This document shows positions 1 through 9,113 of a stretch of 21,761 nt of DNA, in pieces. Position 1 is the first letter of the stretch. The number at the start of each line of letters is the position of its first letter. This stretch comes from a virus: positions 1 to 21,761 of IMG/VR virus record IMGVR_UViG_3300031787_000950. One strand, 5' to 3'. Under the pieces are notes generated by a model, which searched no databases, was not told the DNA's origin, and worked only from the letters and a program-made list of their open reading frames with translations. The translations under genes were made by a program, and so were the position numbers.

Positions 1-1
1 T

Positions 2-376
2 GTTACTGTGCGAAAGTTCACTCGAAAGATGACGCTCGGATTTATTCCGGCACTCGAATCGATGACACTTGCCGAACACGTTGATTTGGATGAACTCAGG
101 AAGCTGATTTGGAAGGACGGCAAATGGGAATGGTTTGAGAAATTGGTGGGCATCCTGTACCGACCTGTGGAGGCAAGACTCGGAAGTTGGTATAAGATCG
201 CCCCATACGATAGCGAAAAGACCACACACGCGCAGTTCATCGAGCGGCTCGACATGAACACTGTCAACTCCGCACTGCTTTTTTTTTCGACTATTTTAAG
301 CGAACTTGTGAGAAGTTCAGTCGAATCTTCGGAACAGTTGGTGAAGAAGACGATGAGGGAAGCGGCAGAGGCATGA
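2..376 (+). CDS. Tail assembly chaperone, G-like (5' end outside window)
   Basis: The frame is open to the window edge and I see no convincing internal start. A GTG at 8 is possible, but the sequence before it still reads as protein, so I treat the gene as 5'-partial. The product is about 124 residues, mixed helical and charged, with no membrane segment. I call it a tail assembly chaperone (lambda gpG role: binds the tape measure protein during tail assembly) from context: a small downstream ORF lies in the -1 frame, a -1 slippery heptamer sits in phase about 30 codons before the stop, and tail genes follow. It overlaps the next ORF by ATGA. Sequence alone does not prove the family. It could be another small tail protein, but the frameshift layout is typical of G/GT pairs. 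Confidence 0.6.
   Translation, partial: VTVRKFTRKMTLGFIPALESMTLAEHVDLDELRKLIWKDGKWEWFEKLVGILYRPVEARLGSWYKIAPYDSEKTTHAQFIERLDMNTVNSALLFFSTILSELVRSSVESSEQLVKKTMREAAEA
280..323 (+). promoter_or_regulatory. Putative programmed -1 ribosomal frameshift signal (U UUU UUU plus stem-loop)
   Basis: A run of nine T lies at 279-287. In the upstream gene's frame the codons TTT TTT occupy 281-286, so 280-286 is a canonical X XXY YYZ heptamer. Just downstream an RNA can fold: CGACT (288-292) pairs with AGTCG (319-323), enclosing GAACTT (302-307) paired with AAGTTC (313-318) around a 5-nt loop. The -1 frame is open from 214, after a TAG at 211-213, to the TGA at 538-540. Slippage would therefore fuse the upstream protein to the small ORF at 373-540. 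Confidence 0.65.
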
Positions 377-540
377 AGGGTTTGGGCGAAGTGTACGGAT
401 GGTTTCACATAGTTGAACTACTTGCCGGACACGATGTGACGAAGTTTGAACAGGTATTGACCAGACCAGCGCATGAGGTGTTTATGCACCTTGTGTATGC
501 TGAAGATAAGAGACTTGAAGAAATAAGACGAAAACTGTGA
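373..540 (+). CDS. Tail assembly chaperone, T-like extension (55 aa as a free ORF)
   Basis: This small ORF starts with ATG overlapping the previous stop (ATGA) and ends in TGA overlapping the next gene's GTG (GTGA). The protein is helical and charged, with a WFHIVELLAG segment and a KRLEEIRRKL tail. It probably works mainly as the C-terminal part of a frameshifted G-T fusion, as lambda gpT does. Its frame is -1 relative to the preceding gene and stays open upstream to 214. The 30 codons between the slip site and 373 read as plausible protein, with an acidic stretch (EEDEGSG) serving as a linker. Re-initiation at the ATGA could also give the free 55-aa form. Confidence 0.6.
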   Translation: MKGLGEVYGWFHIVELLAGHDVTKFEQVLTRPAHEVFMHLVYAEDKRLEEIRRKL

Positions 541-2243
541 ACAGGACATACAACAACATCATAGACAGGCTTCAGGCATTCGCCGATGGTCATTATATGC
601 TCAGGCGTTTCACTCATGGCGATCTTGCACAGGTTGACACGGCCATGATAAACGAATACCCCTGGATGCACGCTGAACTGTCACAGGCTACACCATCGCC
701 AGGTCAGATCGAATACGCATTTACATTCACGTTCATGGATCGCCCATCGGATAAGGTTGAACCCAATGAACACAGGCGTGAGGCGATCAGCGACATGATG
801 CAGATTGCCCTTGACTTGATTTCTGAACTCCGCAATGGTAACGTCCTTTTCGGTTCGGATGTTGAAGTCGGGGAAGGTGTGACGATTGCGCCGCTTACCA
901 ACGAGTTAAGCAACTACCTCACAGGTGTTGCCCTTACCGCGTCGATAATCGTGCCATACGACTGGTCGGCTTGTGACATACCTGCCGATTATTCCGTCGG
1001 TGGCGCGGGCGGTTCGGGCGGCTCAGGTTCGGGTGTCGGTATCACCCTTCAGGTTAACGGAACAGATAACACCGTTCAGACTTTGCTCGATCTTGTCGAT
1101 GGTGACGATATTGAAGTGGTTGATCTCGGCGATGGTCGCGTGCAGATCAACTATACTGGTTCTGGTGGCGGTGGCGGTGGTGGTTCGGTTTGGCGCAATG
1201 GTTCGGGCGTACCTTCCAATTCACTCGGTTCAAACGGTGACTACTACCTGAACGATGACAACGGTGATGTGTACCTGAAATCAGGCGGCACTTATTCTGT
1301 TGTGGCAAACATACTTGGGCCACAGGGAGCGCAAGGCCCGCAAGGTGAACAAGGCCAACAAGGTATTCAGGGCATTCAGGGCATTCAGGGCATACAAGGC
1401 GCAAACGGAGCAGACGGTTCGACTTGGTATAACAAGGTCGGAGTACCCGGCTCAGGACTTGGAAAGGATGGAGATTACTCTTTTGACGTTTCAAACGGTG
1501 ACATTTATCTGAAGTCCGGCGGTGCATGGGCATTGCATGGGAACATCAAAGGGCCAACCGGAGCAACCGGAGCAACAGGCGCAACTGGCCCTGCTCCATC
1601 AGGCACAGGGCTTGTGTCAGTGACTTCAGGCGTACTCGATACACCTACGACGCTATCTGCACGAATCGCCGCAGACGCATCAAATCTCCGCACACAACTC
1701 GGAGCTTCAACAGTCGGTTCAAACATCTTCGTTTTATCGAACCCGTCAGCTATCAGGTTTCTCCGCATCAATGCAGACAATACGGTTTCTGCTTTGACCG
1801 CAGCCGAAATGCGGACTGCGCTTGGTGTAATCGATACCTATGTACTCGGTTCGGGTGGTGTGTTTAACCCTCAAGACACGTTGACTTACTATATCGGCTC
1901 TTCTCAGTCAATGGCCGCCGCACCATCGACAACCGCAGCACGTCGCCGGGTTTATGTTGGCTCGGCTCGTCGGATAGTCGGCATCGACATTCAGACATTC
2001 ACTACCGTAACAGGTTCGGGTGAAACTGTCACCGTATCCGTGAGGGTGAATAATACAACGGACTATCTCATAGGCACAATGACATGGAATCCCGGTGCAA
2101 ACTCATACGCCATCCTGAACAATCAGGGCATGGACATATCGCTGAATGCGGATGATTATTGGGAGATTAAGATAGTCTGCCCCACATGGACGACGAACCC
2201 GACAGGCGTAACCATTCAGGGCGCGGTGTCATATCAGATATAA
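537..2243 (+). CDS. Tail-terminator-like domain fused to collagen-like fibre
   Basis: The 568-aa protein starts at a GTG that overlaps the previous stop. Residues 1-150 form a compact alpha/beta domain resembling small tail terminator/neck-type proteins in Bacteroidota phages (inference from pattern). A Gly/Ser linker (about 153-168), a short beta segment and a poly-Gly run follow. Next come two copies of a module with W/Y-x-x-x-G-x-P, GDY and GD(V/I)YLKSGG (about 217-262 and 295-340), each leading into Gly-X-Y collagen-like repeats (261-294 and 339-352). The C-terminus (about 435-568) looks like a beta-sandwich of fibre-tip type. It lies between the chaperone and a gp10-like gene in the tail operon. 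It probably attaches to the virion through its N-terminus and displays a trimeric fibre. The fibre part is well supported; the role of the N-terminal domain is less certain. Confidence 0.6.
   Translation: MNRTYNNIIDRLQAFADGHYMLRRFTHGDLAQVDTAMINEYPWMHAELSQATPSPGQIEYAFTFTFMDRPSDKVEPNEHRREAISDMMQIALDLISELRNGNVLFGSDVEVGEGVTIAPLTNELSNYLTGVALTASIIVPYDWSACDIPADYSVGGAGGSGGSGSGVGITLQVNGTDNTVQTLLDLVDGDDIEVVDLGDGRVQINYTGSGGGGGGGSVWRNGSGVPSNSLGSNGDYYLNDDNGDVYLKSGGTYSVVANILGPQGAQGPQGEQGQQGIQGIQGIQGIQGANGADGSTWYNKVGVPGSGLGKDGDYSFDVSNGDIYLKSGGAWALHGNIKGPTGATGATGATGPAPSGTGLVSVTSGVLDTPTTLSARIAADASNLRTQLGASTVGSNIFVLSNPSAIRFLRINADNTVSALTAAEMRTALGVIDTYVLGSGGVFNPQDTLTYYIGSSQSMAAAPSTTAARRRVYVGSARRIVGIDIQTFTTVTGSGETVTVSVRVNNTTDYLIGTMTWNPGANSYAILNNQGMDISLNADDYWEIKIVCPTWTTNPTGVTIQGAVSYQI
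1362..1397 (+). repeat. Four 9-nt tandem repeats encoding GIQ
   Basis: GGTATTCAG, GGCATTCAG, GGCATTCAG and GGCATACAA lie head to tail and encode Gly-Ile-Gln triplets of the collagen-like stretch. The near-identical units suggest recent slippage, so copy number could vary between relatives. A second short Gly-Ala-Thr repeat block lies near 1557-1590. Confidence 0.85.
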
Positions 2244-2245
2244 CC

Positions 2246-2752
2246 ATGAGCGAACTCAAAATACTACTCGATACCCTCGGCGCGGAAATCGTAGAGGCTG
2301 CGCAGCGTGAACTTGGTTTGACACGCACGGTAAGAGGTAAAAAACGTCGCTCCATTGCTTCGGGTACACTTCGTGATAACTTGGCGTACACGATCAAAGA
2401 GAGATCAGGCAAAGGCACGATTGATCTTGGCGCAAGGGGTGAGGCTGAGAATTATATTCGATTCGTGATTGAGGGTAGAAGAAAAGGGGCGAAGATGCCA
2501 CCACCAGACAAGATCGAAAAGTGGATTCAACAGAAGAATGTTCGTCTTCAGAAAAAGGGCGGCGGGTTCATCAAGTCCACTCCACAGGCAAGGCGTTCGG
2601 CTGCATTTCTCATGGCTCGCTCCATCGGAAAAAAAGGAATTGAACCGTTTCCGTTTTACGAATACGCAATTGAATCGACACTGGAAAAACAGGAAAAGGA
2701 AATTCAGAAGTATATTGAAAAGAAAATTGAATTGCGTTTGAAATTGAAATAA
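2246..2752 (+). CDS. HK97 gp10-like head-tail/tail completion protein
   Basis: This 168-aa protein begins at ATG 2246, two bases after the preceding stop. An upstream in-frame start inside the fibre gene is unlikely. It is highly basic and resembles HK97 gp10-type proteins: helical N-terminus, a long basic middle with a GRRKGAKMPPPDKIEKWI segment, then an AFLMARSIGKKGIEPFPFYEYA segment, which is the usual C-terminal signature of the family, and a Lys/Glu-rich terminal helix. Family members act at the head-tail interface or in tail completion. Here the gene sits among tail genes, 7 kb upstream of the capsid block, so the order is rearranged relative to HK97. The family call rests on motif resemblance only. 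Confidence 0.65.
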   Translation: MSELKILLDTLGAEIVEAAQRELGLTRTVRGKKRRSIASGTLRDNLAYTIKERSGKGTIDLGARGEAENYIRFVIEGRRKGAKMPPPDKIEKWIQQKNVRLQKKGGGFIKSTPQARRSAAFLMARSIGKKGIEPFPFYEYAIESTLEKQEKEIQKYIEKKIELRLKLK

Positions 2753-2753
2753 A

Positions 2754-4058
2754 ATGGCAATAAGTATTGAACAACAACCTCGACTTTATTCCGTAGCTGG
2801 TCATCCGGTAGTAATCGGTCTATCCTCTGACAACAGTGCGGAGGATGGTTTTCGTTTTCGGGTTCATATTGAAATGTCACTTGTGACTGATCATGTTACC
2901 TTGTTCGTTCCGCCACAAGGCGCAGTTACCAAGATCGACATCAGATCATTGCTTGATAACAGGCTCAACGATGTTTTGAGCGGAACAATTCACAGTCAGG
3001 CTGGCGGCGGTATTTATGGCGACGCTAACGACAGCATCAACACGGTTAGCGTTAGTGTCACCGAATGGTGGCTCGTCGATGGAATATTAACCGAGGCAGA
3101 TGAAGATCAGGAGAGTTGTGAATTTGTTGTGGTTAACGGCCACTTCGATAATAAAACAAACTTCAACCCAGACACAGAAGGCAGCAACACAGACTATGCT
3201 TTCAATCTGAATGGTAACACCAAGCGGTTTTTCTCGGATCGTAAATTTAATACTCACATTTGGGATCGCGCCCAATCGTTCAGCATTACACCAAGCGCAC
3301 AAACCATCTTCATTCCATCGTTTGAATCTGATTATGGTGTGTTGGGTTTTTCAAATAACAACGACCCTTGGTTATCGGCCAACATTATTGACAAAATTCA
3401 GGTTACAATTTACGCGGCCAACGGCGCACCAACAGCGTATACCGAAACAATCGGCGGCGGTGGCGAACCCCTTGCCAATGCCTTTGTATATCCGGCTAAT
3501 CTCAACGCATCAACAGCGACTGGAATCGTTAAGCCTTCGAACTATCCCAACTGGAGGTTTTACACGGTTCGCGCTCTGGACTCTTCCAATGCAGCCGTGA
3601 GCGCGTTGTATGTGTTTTACAACGCGGAGTTATACGGTCAATCGGACTGCAAACACAATAAGGTCAGGCTGGCATGGCAGAACTCACGCGGCGGGTGGGA
3701 TTACTTCAACTTCATCAAGAAGAATGAGGAATCGTTAAACATCGAGCGTACCACGTTCAGGAAGTTACGCGGGTATGATACGGGAGGCAATTTCGATTAC
3801 GGGGCATACGAAGCGGGTACGACTATTCAGGCGGTCAAAGCAACCAAGTCACTCACGATCACATCGGACTGGATCAGTGAGAATGAATTTGTATTTCTTC
3901 AATCCCTGCTTGTGTCGCGTCAAGTTCACTGGCTGCAAGACGATGGGTATTACTACCCTGTTGTGATCGATAACACCGATTACACACTTGCCCGTGAGCG
4001 TAACGGAAAACTTAAGAACCTGAACTTGAAACTGGCAATGGCTAACCAATACGTATGA
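2754..4058 (+). CDS. Probable baseplate / distal-tail-type structural protein
   Basis: The 434-aa protein starts one base after the gp10-like stop and overlaps the next gene by ATGA. It is predominantly beta-strand, with no signal peptide or membrane segment. The N-terminal half carries strands typical of tail-tip proteins. The C-terminal part contains a WQNSRGGWDYFNFIKK segment, a basic TTFRKLRGY segment, and ends in NLNLKLAMANQYV. Proteins of this sort precede the large hub protein in Bacteroidota siphophage-like operons and may fill the distal tail role. That function is an inference from position and fold type; no enzymatic motif is visible. Confidence 0.5.
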   Translation: MAISIEQQPRLYSVAGHPVVIGLSSDNSAEDGFRFRVHIEMSLVTDHVTLFVPPQGAVTKIDIRSLLDNRLNDVLSGTIHSQAGGGIYGDANDSINTVSVSVTEWWLVDGILTEADEDQESCEFVVVNGHFDNKTNFNPDTEGSNTDYAFNLNGNTKRFFSDRKFNTHIWDRAQSFSITPSAQTIFIPSFESDYGVLGFSNNNDPWLSANIIDKIQVTIYAANGAPTAYTETIGGGGEPLANAFVYPANLNASTATGIVKPSNYPNWRFYTVRALDSSNAAVSALYVFYNAELYGQSDCKHNKVRLAWQNSRGGWDYFNFIKKNEESLNIERTTFRKLRGYDTGGNFDYGAYEAGTTIQAVKATKSLTITSDWISENEFVFLQSLLVSRQVHWLQDDGYYYPVVIDNTDYTLARERNGKLKNLNLKLAMANQYV

Positions 4059-7003
4059 CGACCGATATCCAACTCATAGAATCCTCATCAGGCCGAATCG
4101 TTTCGCTTTTCGAGAACGACCCTATTGCCATTACATCAAGGTTCACCGATATTCAGAACTTTCAGGCAACGGGCGGATTTTCGCGCTCGTTTCGGGTACC
4201 GTTTGACACCAACAATCAGCAAATCTTTAGCGCACTGTTTGAGCCGAATGTTTCACCGACCAATAACTACTTCCACGTTAAGATGGACGCTGAACTGCGG
4301 GTGAACTCAATGCCATTTGCCACAGGTCACATTCAGGTCATGCGCTCGATTATTAAGGACGGCCTGATCGCATCGCTCGAAGTCGTGTTTTATTCGGAAA
4401 CTCCGAATTTGTCAAAGGCACTTGGCACGAAGAAACTCGCAGACATCGCAGCACTTGCAGATATCAACCATGCGGTTACTTATACAGCCGTTACCAACTC
4501 GACTGAGCCCTACCGTTACGCACTGATTGATCGCGGGTATAAGTTCAGCGAAGCGGGTGAATCAGGTACGCGGGTAGTGCTGAATCCGGACAGACCGATC
4601 TATGCCGCTGAAATGACACCGATGATCCAATGGTCATGGCTGTTTGACAATATCATCCGCGAGGCCGGTTTTGATTACGACGCGGAGGCACTCATTACCG
4701 TACTCGATGGGTATTATATGCCCTTTGTCAATGGCAAGGCTCTGAAGTATGACATCCCACCGGAGGGTTATTTCTTCAAAGCAGGTTACACGACAAACCA
4801 GTCGAACCTTCAGAATAGTTTGGTGGGTTCACAGCTTACCGGACTGACCGAATCATACGACAACAACAACAATTTCGCAACGTCGGTTTATACAGCCCCG
4901 TTCGATGGGGTGTACACCTTCAAGATTTTCGCCACATTCAGACGTGACACCAATCCAGCAGGTGCGCCGTTTGTTACGTTCAGGCTTCGCAACACCACAT
5001 CGGGCGCATCAATTCCCGGAGGTGCAACACCGCTTTATGCACCCGCAGTTGGTCAGACGATCAATATCCAGTATGACGTGACCGTTACACTTTCACAAGG
5101 TGACACCATCGGACTATACATGGCCGGAGGCACGCCCGTTGTGGATCTATTCGGTGATGCTGACAATGACTTTGCCAGCGGCACAGGTTTCGCACTCATC
5201 GGTTTTGAGGGTGCGTTATACGGACAGACGGTTGATCTGAAACTGAACGCGCCGGACATGACGCAGATGGAATTCATTCGCGACGTAATCGCAATGCACA
5301 ATCTGGCCGTCATCCCTGACCGCAACATTCCAAACAAGCTCAAGTTTGAATCGTTTGGCAAGTACATCGGAAGTGGTGACGACCGCGACTGGACGGGCAA
5401 ACTGGATATTTCAAAGGACTACATCATTGAACCGACAACTTCACTACAACATCAGAAGTTGAAGTTTACCTATAAACAGGGCGGCGATGTTTGGAATAAG
5501 ATATTTCAGGATGCTGGCCGTATCTACGGTGAATACAAGATCGAAGGCTACACTGTCAATTCATCGGAAGTTCCGAACGACTTTGCACAGGGTGAAATGA
5601 CGGTGCAACTTGTCACGCAACCAACACCTTCAAACGCGATCAACGGAACGGGCATCATCATCCCGAAGTTCGTGAACGATAAGGGTGAATTTGTAGTGCC
5701 TGGCCCTCGCTGCCTGTACATCGCAGGTACGGCTGACATAGCACTGTACGACGACATCACAGATGAAGTGGGTGAAATTACGAGCGTGAACCTTGCAAAT
5801 CATTACAGCACGGTCAATGCAGAGGTTCAGGACTTCGATCTGAACTTCGCACCTGAAGCGCAGCCACATCAGATCATCGGACACCCGTACAACAACCTGT
5901 TCAACCTGTATTACAGGAACTACCTGAACGAAATCTATTCGCCGGAGGCGCGTATCATGACGGCTTACTTTGATCTGACGTTTGCCGATGCGATCAACGT
6001 GAAGTTTAACGATGTTATATGGGTGAAAGATTCATACTGGCGCGTTCTTGAGATTAACGGCTACCGGTTAGGCGACCGTGACAGTACGCAGGTGAAACTT
6101 ATCAAGATCATCAACACTCAGGCTGACTGTCCTGTGATACCTGCATCTGTGAACCTCAATGGCACGGTGAACTTTGTAGATCAGAACGAGGATCCCGCAA
6201 GCGCAATGCAGACCTGCTGCGAGCGTTACGGGTACACATGGGAGGCACTGGGTGAACTCTGTTTTCAATTCGGCGCAGACCGTCGTGACGATCCGGCCGG
6301 TTCACCATTTGGGAACACCATCGGACTGGCATCAAGTCGCGGACTGCCGCTTCCCGATTACAGCGTCACCATCGGAAATGATATTCAGCTCGCACCTGAG
6401 AACAGCCAGACCATAACAGTCGGGCAGGGCATCGAATCGCTTGACAATAACCCCAACACCCTCATCATCGGGGAACAGGTTAAGTACGAAGGTGATCACG
6501 GAAGCGGATTGATAAGCGGTAAAAACGTATATGCAAATGTTCCCGGCTTCCACATTGGCGGCGGGTGGATGAGTGGCAATCGTGACGATGCACAGGGTGG
6601 AAGTCAGGCCGGAACATTCATCATGAACGTGAAGGGCGGTTTGTCATCGGGAAGTTCGACGCTTGAATTACTCATCGAGGGTATGACAGGCAAGCGGATC
6701 AACATTCCAGATCAAACCGCATGGGCGTGTGTGGTGACCATCTCATGCGCTGAATCAACAACTACCATCATCAATCAGGCACTTGCTCGGTTCAGTGTTA
6801 TGCTGAAGAAAGAAGGCACGGCAAGCGCGGGAACGGTTAATACGATTTTTGACGACACAACTTTCCACAACATTGAGCTGACGGTTGACACAGCAACCAA
6901 TACAGCCGAACATCGTTTGAAGGTAGGACTATCCTCCGGACACCCGCACACGAACCTGAACTTCATTGCAACAGTTGAATATATCCAATACAGACGCGTA
7001 TGA
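4055..7003 (+). CDS. Large tail hub / tail-tip protein (Tal-like) with fibre-like C-terminus
   Basis: The 982-aa protein is the largest in the window. Near the N-terminus it has FSRSFRVPFDTNNQQIF, a signature I associate with Bacteroidota phage tail-hub proteins. The first 700 or so residues are mostly beta-strand. The last 250 contain cysteines (a TCCERYGYTW segment) followed by Gly/Ser-rich strands with alternating polar residues, suggesting a fibre or tip domain. There is no obvious peptidoglycan hydrolase motif. It overlaps both neighbours by ATGA, indicating coupled translation with the preceding baseplate protein and the following small membrane protein. The likely role is the hub at the tail end that contacts the host surface. 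Confidence 0.55.
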   Translation: MTTDIQLIESSSGRIVSLFENDPIAITSRFTDIQNFQATGGFSRSFRVPFDTNNQQIFSALFEPNVSPTNNYFHVKMDAELRVNSMPFATGHIQVMRSIIKDGLIASLEVVFYSETPNLSKALGTKKLADIAALADINHAVTYTAVTNSTEPYRYALIDRGYKFSEAGESGTRVVLNPDRPIYAAEMTPMIQWSWLFDNIIREAGFDYDAEALITVLDGYYMPFVNGKALKYDIPPEGYFFKAGYTTNQSNLQNSLVGSQLTGLTESYDNNNNFATSVYTAPFDGVYTFKIFATFRRDTNPAGAPFVTFRLRNTTSGASIPGGATPLYAPAVGQTINIQYDVTVTLSQGDTIGLYMAGGTPVVDLFGDADNDFASGTGFALIGFEGALYGQTVDLKLNAPDMTQMEFIRDVIAMHNLAVIPDRNIPNKLKFESFGKYIGSGDDRDWTGKLDISKDYIIEPTTSLQHQKLKFTYKQGGDVWNKIFQDAGRIYGEYKIEGYTVNSSEVPNDFAQGEMTVQLVTQPTPSNAINGTGIIIPKFVNDKGEFVVPGPRCLYIAGTADIALYDDITDEVGEITSVNLANHYSTVNAEVQDFDLNFAPEAQPHQIIGHPYNNLFNLYYRNYLNEIYSPEARIMTAYFDLTFADAINVKFNDVIWVKDSYWRVLEINGYRLGDRDSTQVKLIKIINTQADCPVIPASVNLNGTVNFVDQNEDPASAMQTCCERYGYTWEALGELCFQFGADRRDDPAGSPFGNTIGLASSRGLPLPDYSVTIGNDIQLAPENSQTITVGQGIESLDNNPNTLIIGEQVKYEGDHGSGLISGKNVYANVPGFHIGGGWMSGNRDDAQGGSQAGTFIMNVKGGLSSGSSTLELLIEGMTGKRINIPDQTAWACVVTISCAESTTTIINQALARFSVMLKKEGTASAGTVNTIFDDTTFHNIELTVDTATNTAEHRLKVGLSSGHPHTNLNFIATVEYIQYRRV

Positions 7004-7170
7004 TAGACCACAGCGAAACAATAGGAGCGGCACTGAAGCTGATTAAGGCAGGGGCAACCGCGCCAAAGTACAACAAAGAACTGCGCGGGTATCGCCTGTG
7101 GATTTACCGCGTGTGCAATCTTGCCTTTATTGCCCTCATAGTTTTGGGCATCATACAACTATTCAGATGA
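7000..7170 (+). CDS. Small single-pass membrane protein between hub and tape measure
   Basis: This 56-aa ORF overlaps the hub gene at its start and the tape measure gene at its end, both by ATGA. The N-terminal 37 residues are polar and basic. The C-terminal 17 or so (NLAFIALIVLGIIQLF) form one hydrophobic membrane-spanning helix, preceded by Arg/Tyr residues. The tight coupling on both sides supports it being a real gene. Function is unknown: a virion-associated or membrane-localised helper is possible. Confidence 0.65.
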   Translation: MIDHSETIGAALKLIKAGATAPKYNKELRGYRLWIYRVCNLAFIALIVLGIIQLFR

Positions 7171-9089
7171 AGAAGTACAGCATACAATTAGATATTGACG
7201 AATCCGGCGCGATTAAAAACGTCGACAAAGTCGCGGGCACTCTTGATAACGCAACTCAAAGCGCGGTCAATCTGAAACAACAGCTTCGCGAAATGCAGAA
7301 GCAACTCTCATCACTCGATTCCAACAGTGAAGAGTTTCAGAAGTTATCCAAAGAAGCCGGTGAACTGAAAGACCGAATAAAAGACGCGAGCGAGGCAATC
7401 AATCGTCAGGCGGGTAGTTCATTTGAGAGACTGAGTAATAACGCGGCCGGACTTCGTGAATCACTCTTCAACCTCGACTTTGAGCAGGTAGGATCGTCTC
7501 TCAAAGGGTTGGCCGGAACTGTCAAGGGTTTCACATTTGAAGAGTTTTCAAGCGGTCTGAAAAACGTAACGTCAGGACTGGTTTCACTTGGTAAGTCATT
7601 ACTGACGAACCCGCTTTTCCTAATCATCACAAGTGGTGCGCTTATCATCTCAAACTTTGAGAAAATTACTGCACTGTTCGACGGGGTGACTGATCAGCAA
7701 CTTCAGGCGGCAGAAGCGCAGCAGAAGTCAGCAGATGCGGCAAAGGCTCAGTATGACGCGATCAGCGCAACCGAAAACACGCTGAAACTTCAGGGGAAAA
7801 GTGAAAAAGAAATACTGGACCTGAAGAAACAGCAACTCGACACAGCTATCCTTCAGCAACAGGCGGCAGTCGAAACGCAACAGACAATTCTCGACGGGCA
7901 AGTGGCAGCAGCCGCACGGAATAAACTTATCCTAAAGGGCATACTGGACTTCATCACAACTCCGATCCAACTCATCCTGAAAGGCATTGACACCATCGGC
8001 TCGACATTCGGTCAGAACTTCGGACTTGAATCCACGTTTGCAAAAGGTCTTGAAAGTATCGCAAGCGCGGTATTTGATCCTAAGGAAGTTCAGGCAGAAG
8101 GTCAGAAAACTATTGACGAGGCGAAGAAGAAGCTGGAAGAATTACAGAATACCCGCGATGGGTTTGAACTTCAGGAGCAGGAGAAAGCACGGGCGGCGGC
8201 GGCGGAACGTCAGAAGATCAGAGATGAAGAAATCAAACAGCTACGGGATCAACAGGCGAAGGTGTTTGAACTTCAGCAGAAACTTCGTGAGCAGGTAGAG
8301 AAGTCATTACCAGGGCAGAAGTCACAGCTATCACAACTCACATCAGAGAATGATGAGCGTTTCAAGATTCTTCAGCAGCAGCAGGACTTGGAATTGTCTC
8401 TCATGGCTGAAGGCGAAGAAAAGGAAATTGCACTTGTCGATCAGAAGTACATCAAACTTCGTGAACAGGCGGCGGGTAACGCGGAGTTATTGAAACAACT
8501 TGCGATTGCCAATGGTGAAGAAGTTGATAAAATTAAAGAGGATTATGCGAAAAAAGAATTGGAACGTGAAATCGCAATAACACAGGCAAAAACTCAGATT
8601 GCAGCAGACACGGTAAGCACACTTATATCAATTACGGATTCATTCAGCGCAAAGAACGAGGCACAGGCAAAGCGTCAATTCAATATAAACAAGGGATTAC
8701 AGATCGCTCAGGCACTTATATCAACGTATCAAGCTGCTAACGGAATATTTGCGGCGGCAGCATTGAATCCTGCTACCGTGCTTTTTCCGGCACAACCATT
8801 CATTCAGGCCGGTCTTGCTGTAGCTGCTGGACTTGCGCAGGTGAATAAGATCAGGCAGACTACATTCAACTCTTCAGGCGGTGGCGGTTCGGCATCGGCG
8901 GGAGGTTCGGCAAGTGTCAGCGCATCAGCCGGTGGTGGATCAGGTGGCGGTGCGCCTCAGTTTAATCCGGTGAACACAGACTTTGTGAATAGCAGACCAC
9001 CGCAGCCGCCTCGGGCGTATGTGGTAGCGAATGACGTTATCAAGGGAGTGGAAGCAACTGAGCAGATCGACAGACAGGCAAGGCTATAA
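7167..9089 (+). CDS. Tail tape measure protein
   Basis: The start is ATG 7167, overlapping the preceding stop; a longer open frame upstream lies inside the small membrane gene. The 640-aa protein has an N-terminal beta/coiled-coil start (LKQQLREMQKQLSSLDS), a region near 85-165 ending in a hydrophobic segment (PLFLIITSGALIISNF), and a long Gln/Lys/Glu-rich coiled coil (about 190-500). A second hydrophobic Ala-rich patch (about 525-585) and a Gly/Ser-rich tail follow. This layout is typical of tape measure proteins, which set tail length and are delivered with the DNA. At about 1.5 angstrom per residue it predicts a tail a little under 100 nm. Unusually, it follows the hub genes instead of directly following the chaperone. 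Confidence 0.8.
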   Translation: MKKYSIQLDIDESGAIKNVDKVAGTLDNATQSAVNLKQQLREMQKQLSSLDSNSEEFQKLSKEAGELKDRIKDASEAINRQAGSSFERLSNNAAGLRESLFNLDFEQVGSSLKGLAGTVKGFTFEEFSSGLKNVTSGLVSLGKSLLTNPLFLIITSGALIISNFEKITALFDGVTDQQLQAAEAQQKSADAAKAQYDAISATENTLKLQGKSEKEILDLKKQQLDTAILQQQAAVETQQTILDGQVAAAARNKLILKGILDFITTPIQLILKGIDTIGSTFGQNFGLESTFAKGLESIASAVFDPKEVQAEGQKTIDEAKKKLEELQNTRDGFELQEQEKARAAAAERQKIRDEEIKQLRDQQAKVFELQQKLREQVEKSLPGQKSQLSQLTSENDERFKILQQQQDLELSLMAEGEEKEIALVDQKYIKLREQAAGNAELLKQLAIANGEEVDKIKEDYAKKELEREIAITQAKTQIAADTVSTLISITDSFSAKNEAQAKRQFNINKGLQIAQALISTYQAANGIFAAAALNPATVLFPAQPFIQAGLAVAAGLAQVNKIRQTTFNSSGGGGSASAGGSASVSASAGGGSGGGAPQFNPVNTDFVNSRPPQPPRAYVVANDVIKGVEATEQIDRQARL

Positions 9090-9090
9090 A

Positions 9091-9113
9091 AAAACCCCCG
9101 ACGTTTCAGGGGC
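9091..9113. terminator. Weak hairpin after tape measure gene
   Basis: CCCC (9096-9099) can pair with GGGG (9109-9112) around a 9-nt loop just after the tape measure stop. On the plus strand no T-run follows. On the minus strand the hairpin is followed by T7. It may mark the end of the tail transcript or stabilise its 3' end; orientation is ambiguous. Confidence 0.4.

Noticed and set aside
1300-1400. CRISPR-like short repeats
   Set aside because: The 9-nt units are contiguous, without spacers, and encode collagen-like Gly-X-Y triplets.
1147-1533. Minus-strand ORF opposite the fibre gene
   Set aside because: Low-complexity shadow of the Gly-rich fibre gene, with no neighbour coupling or recognisable domain.
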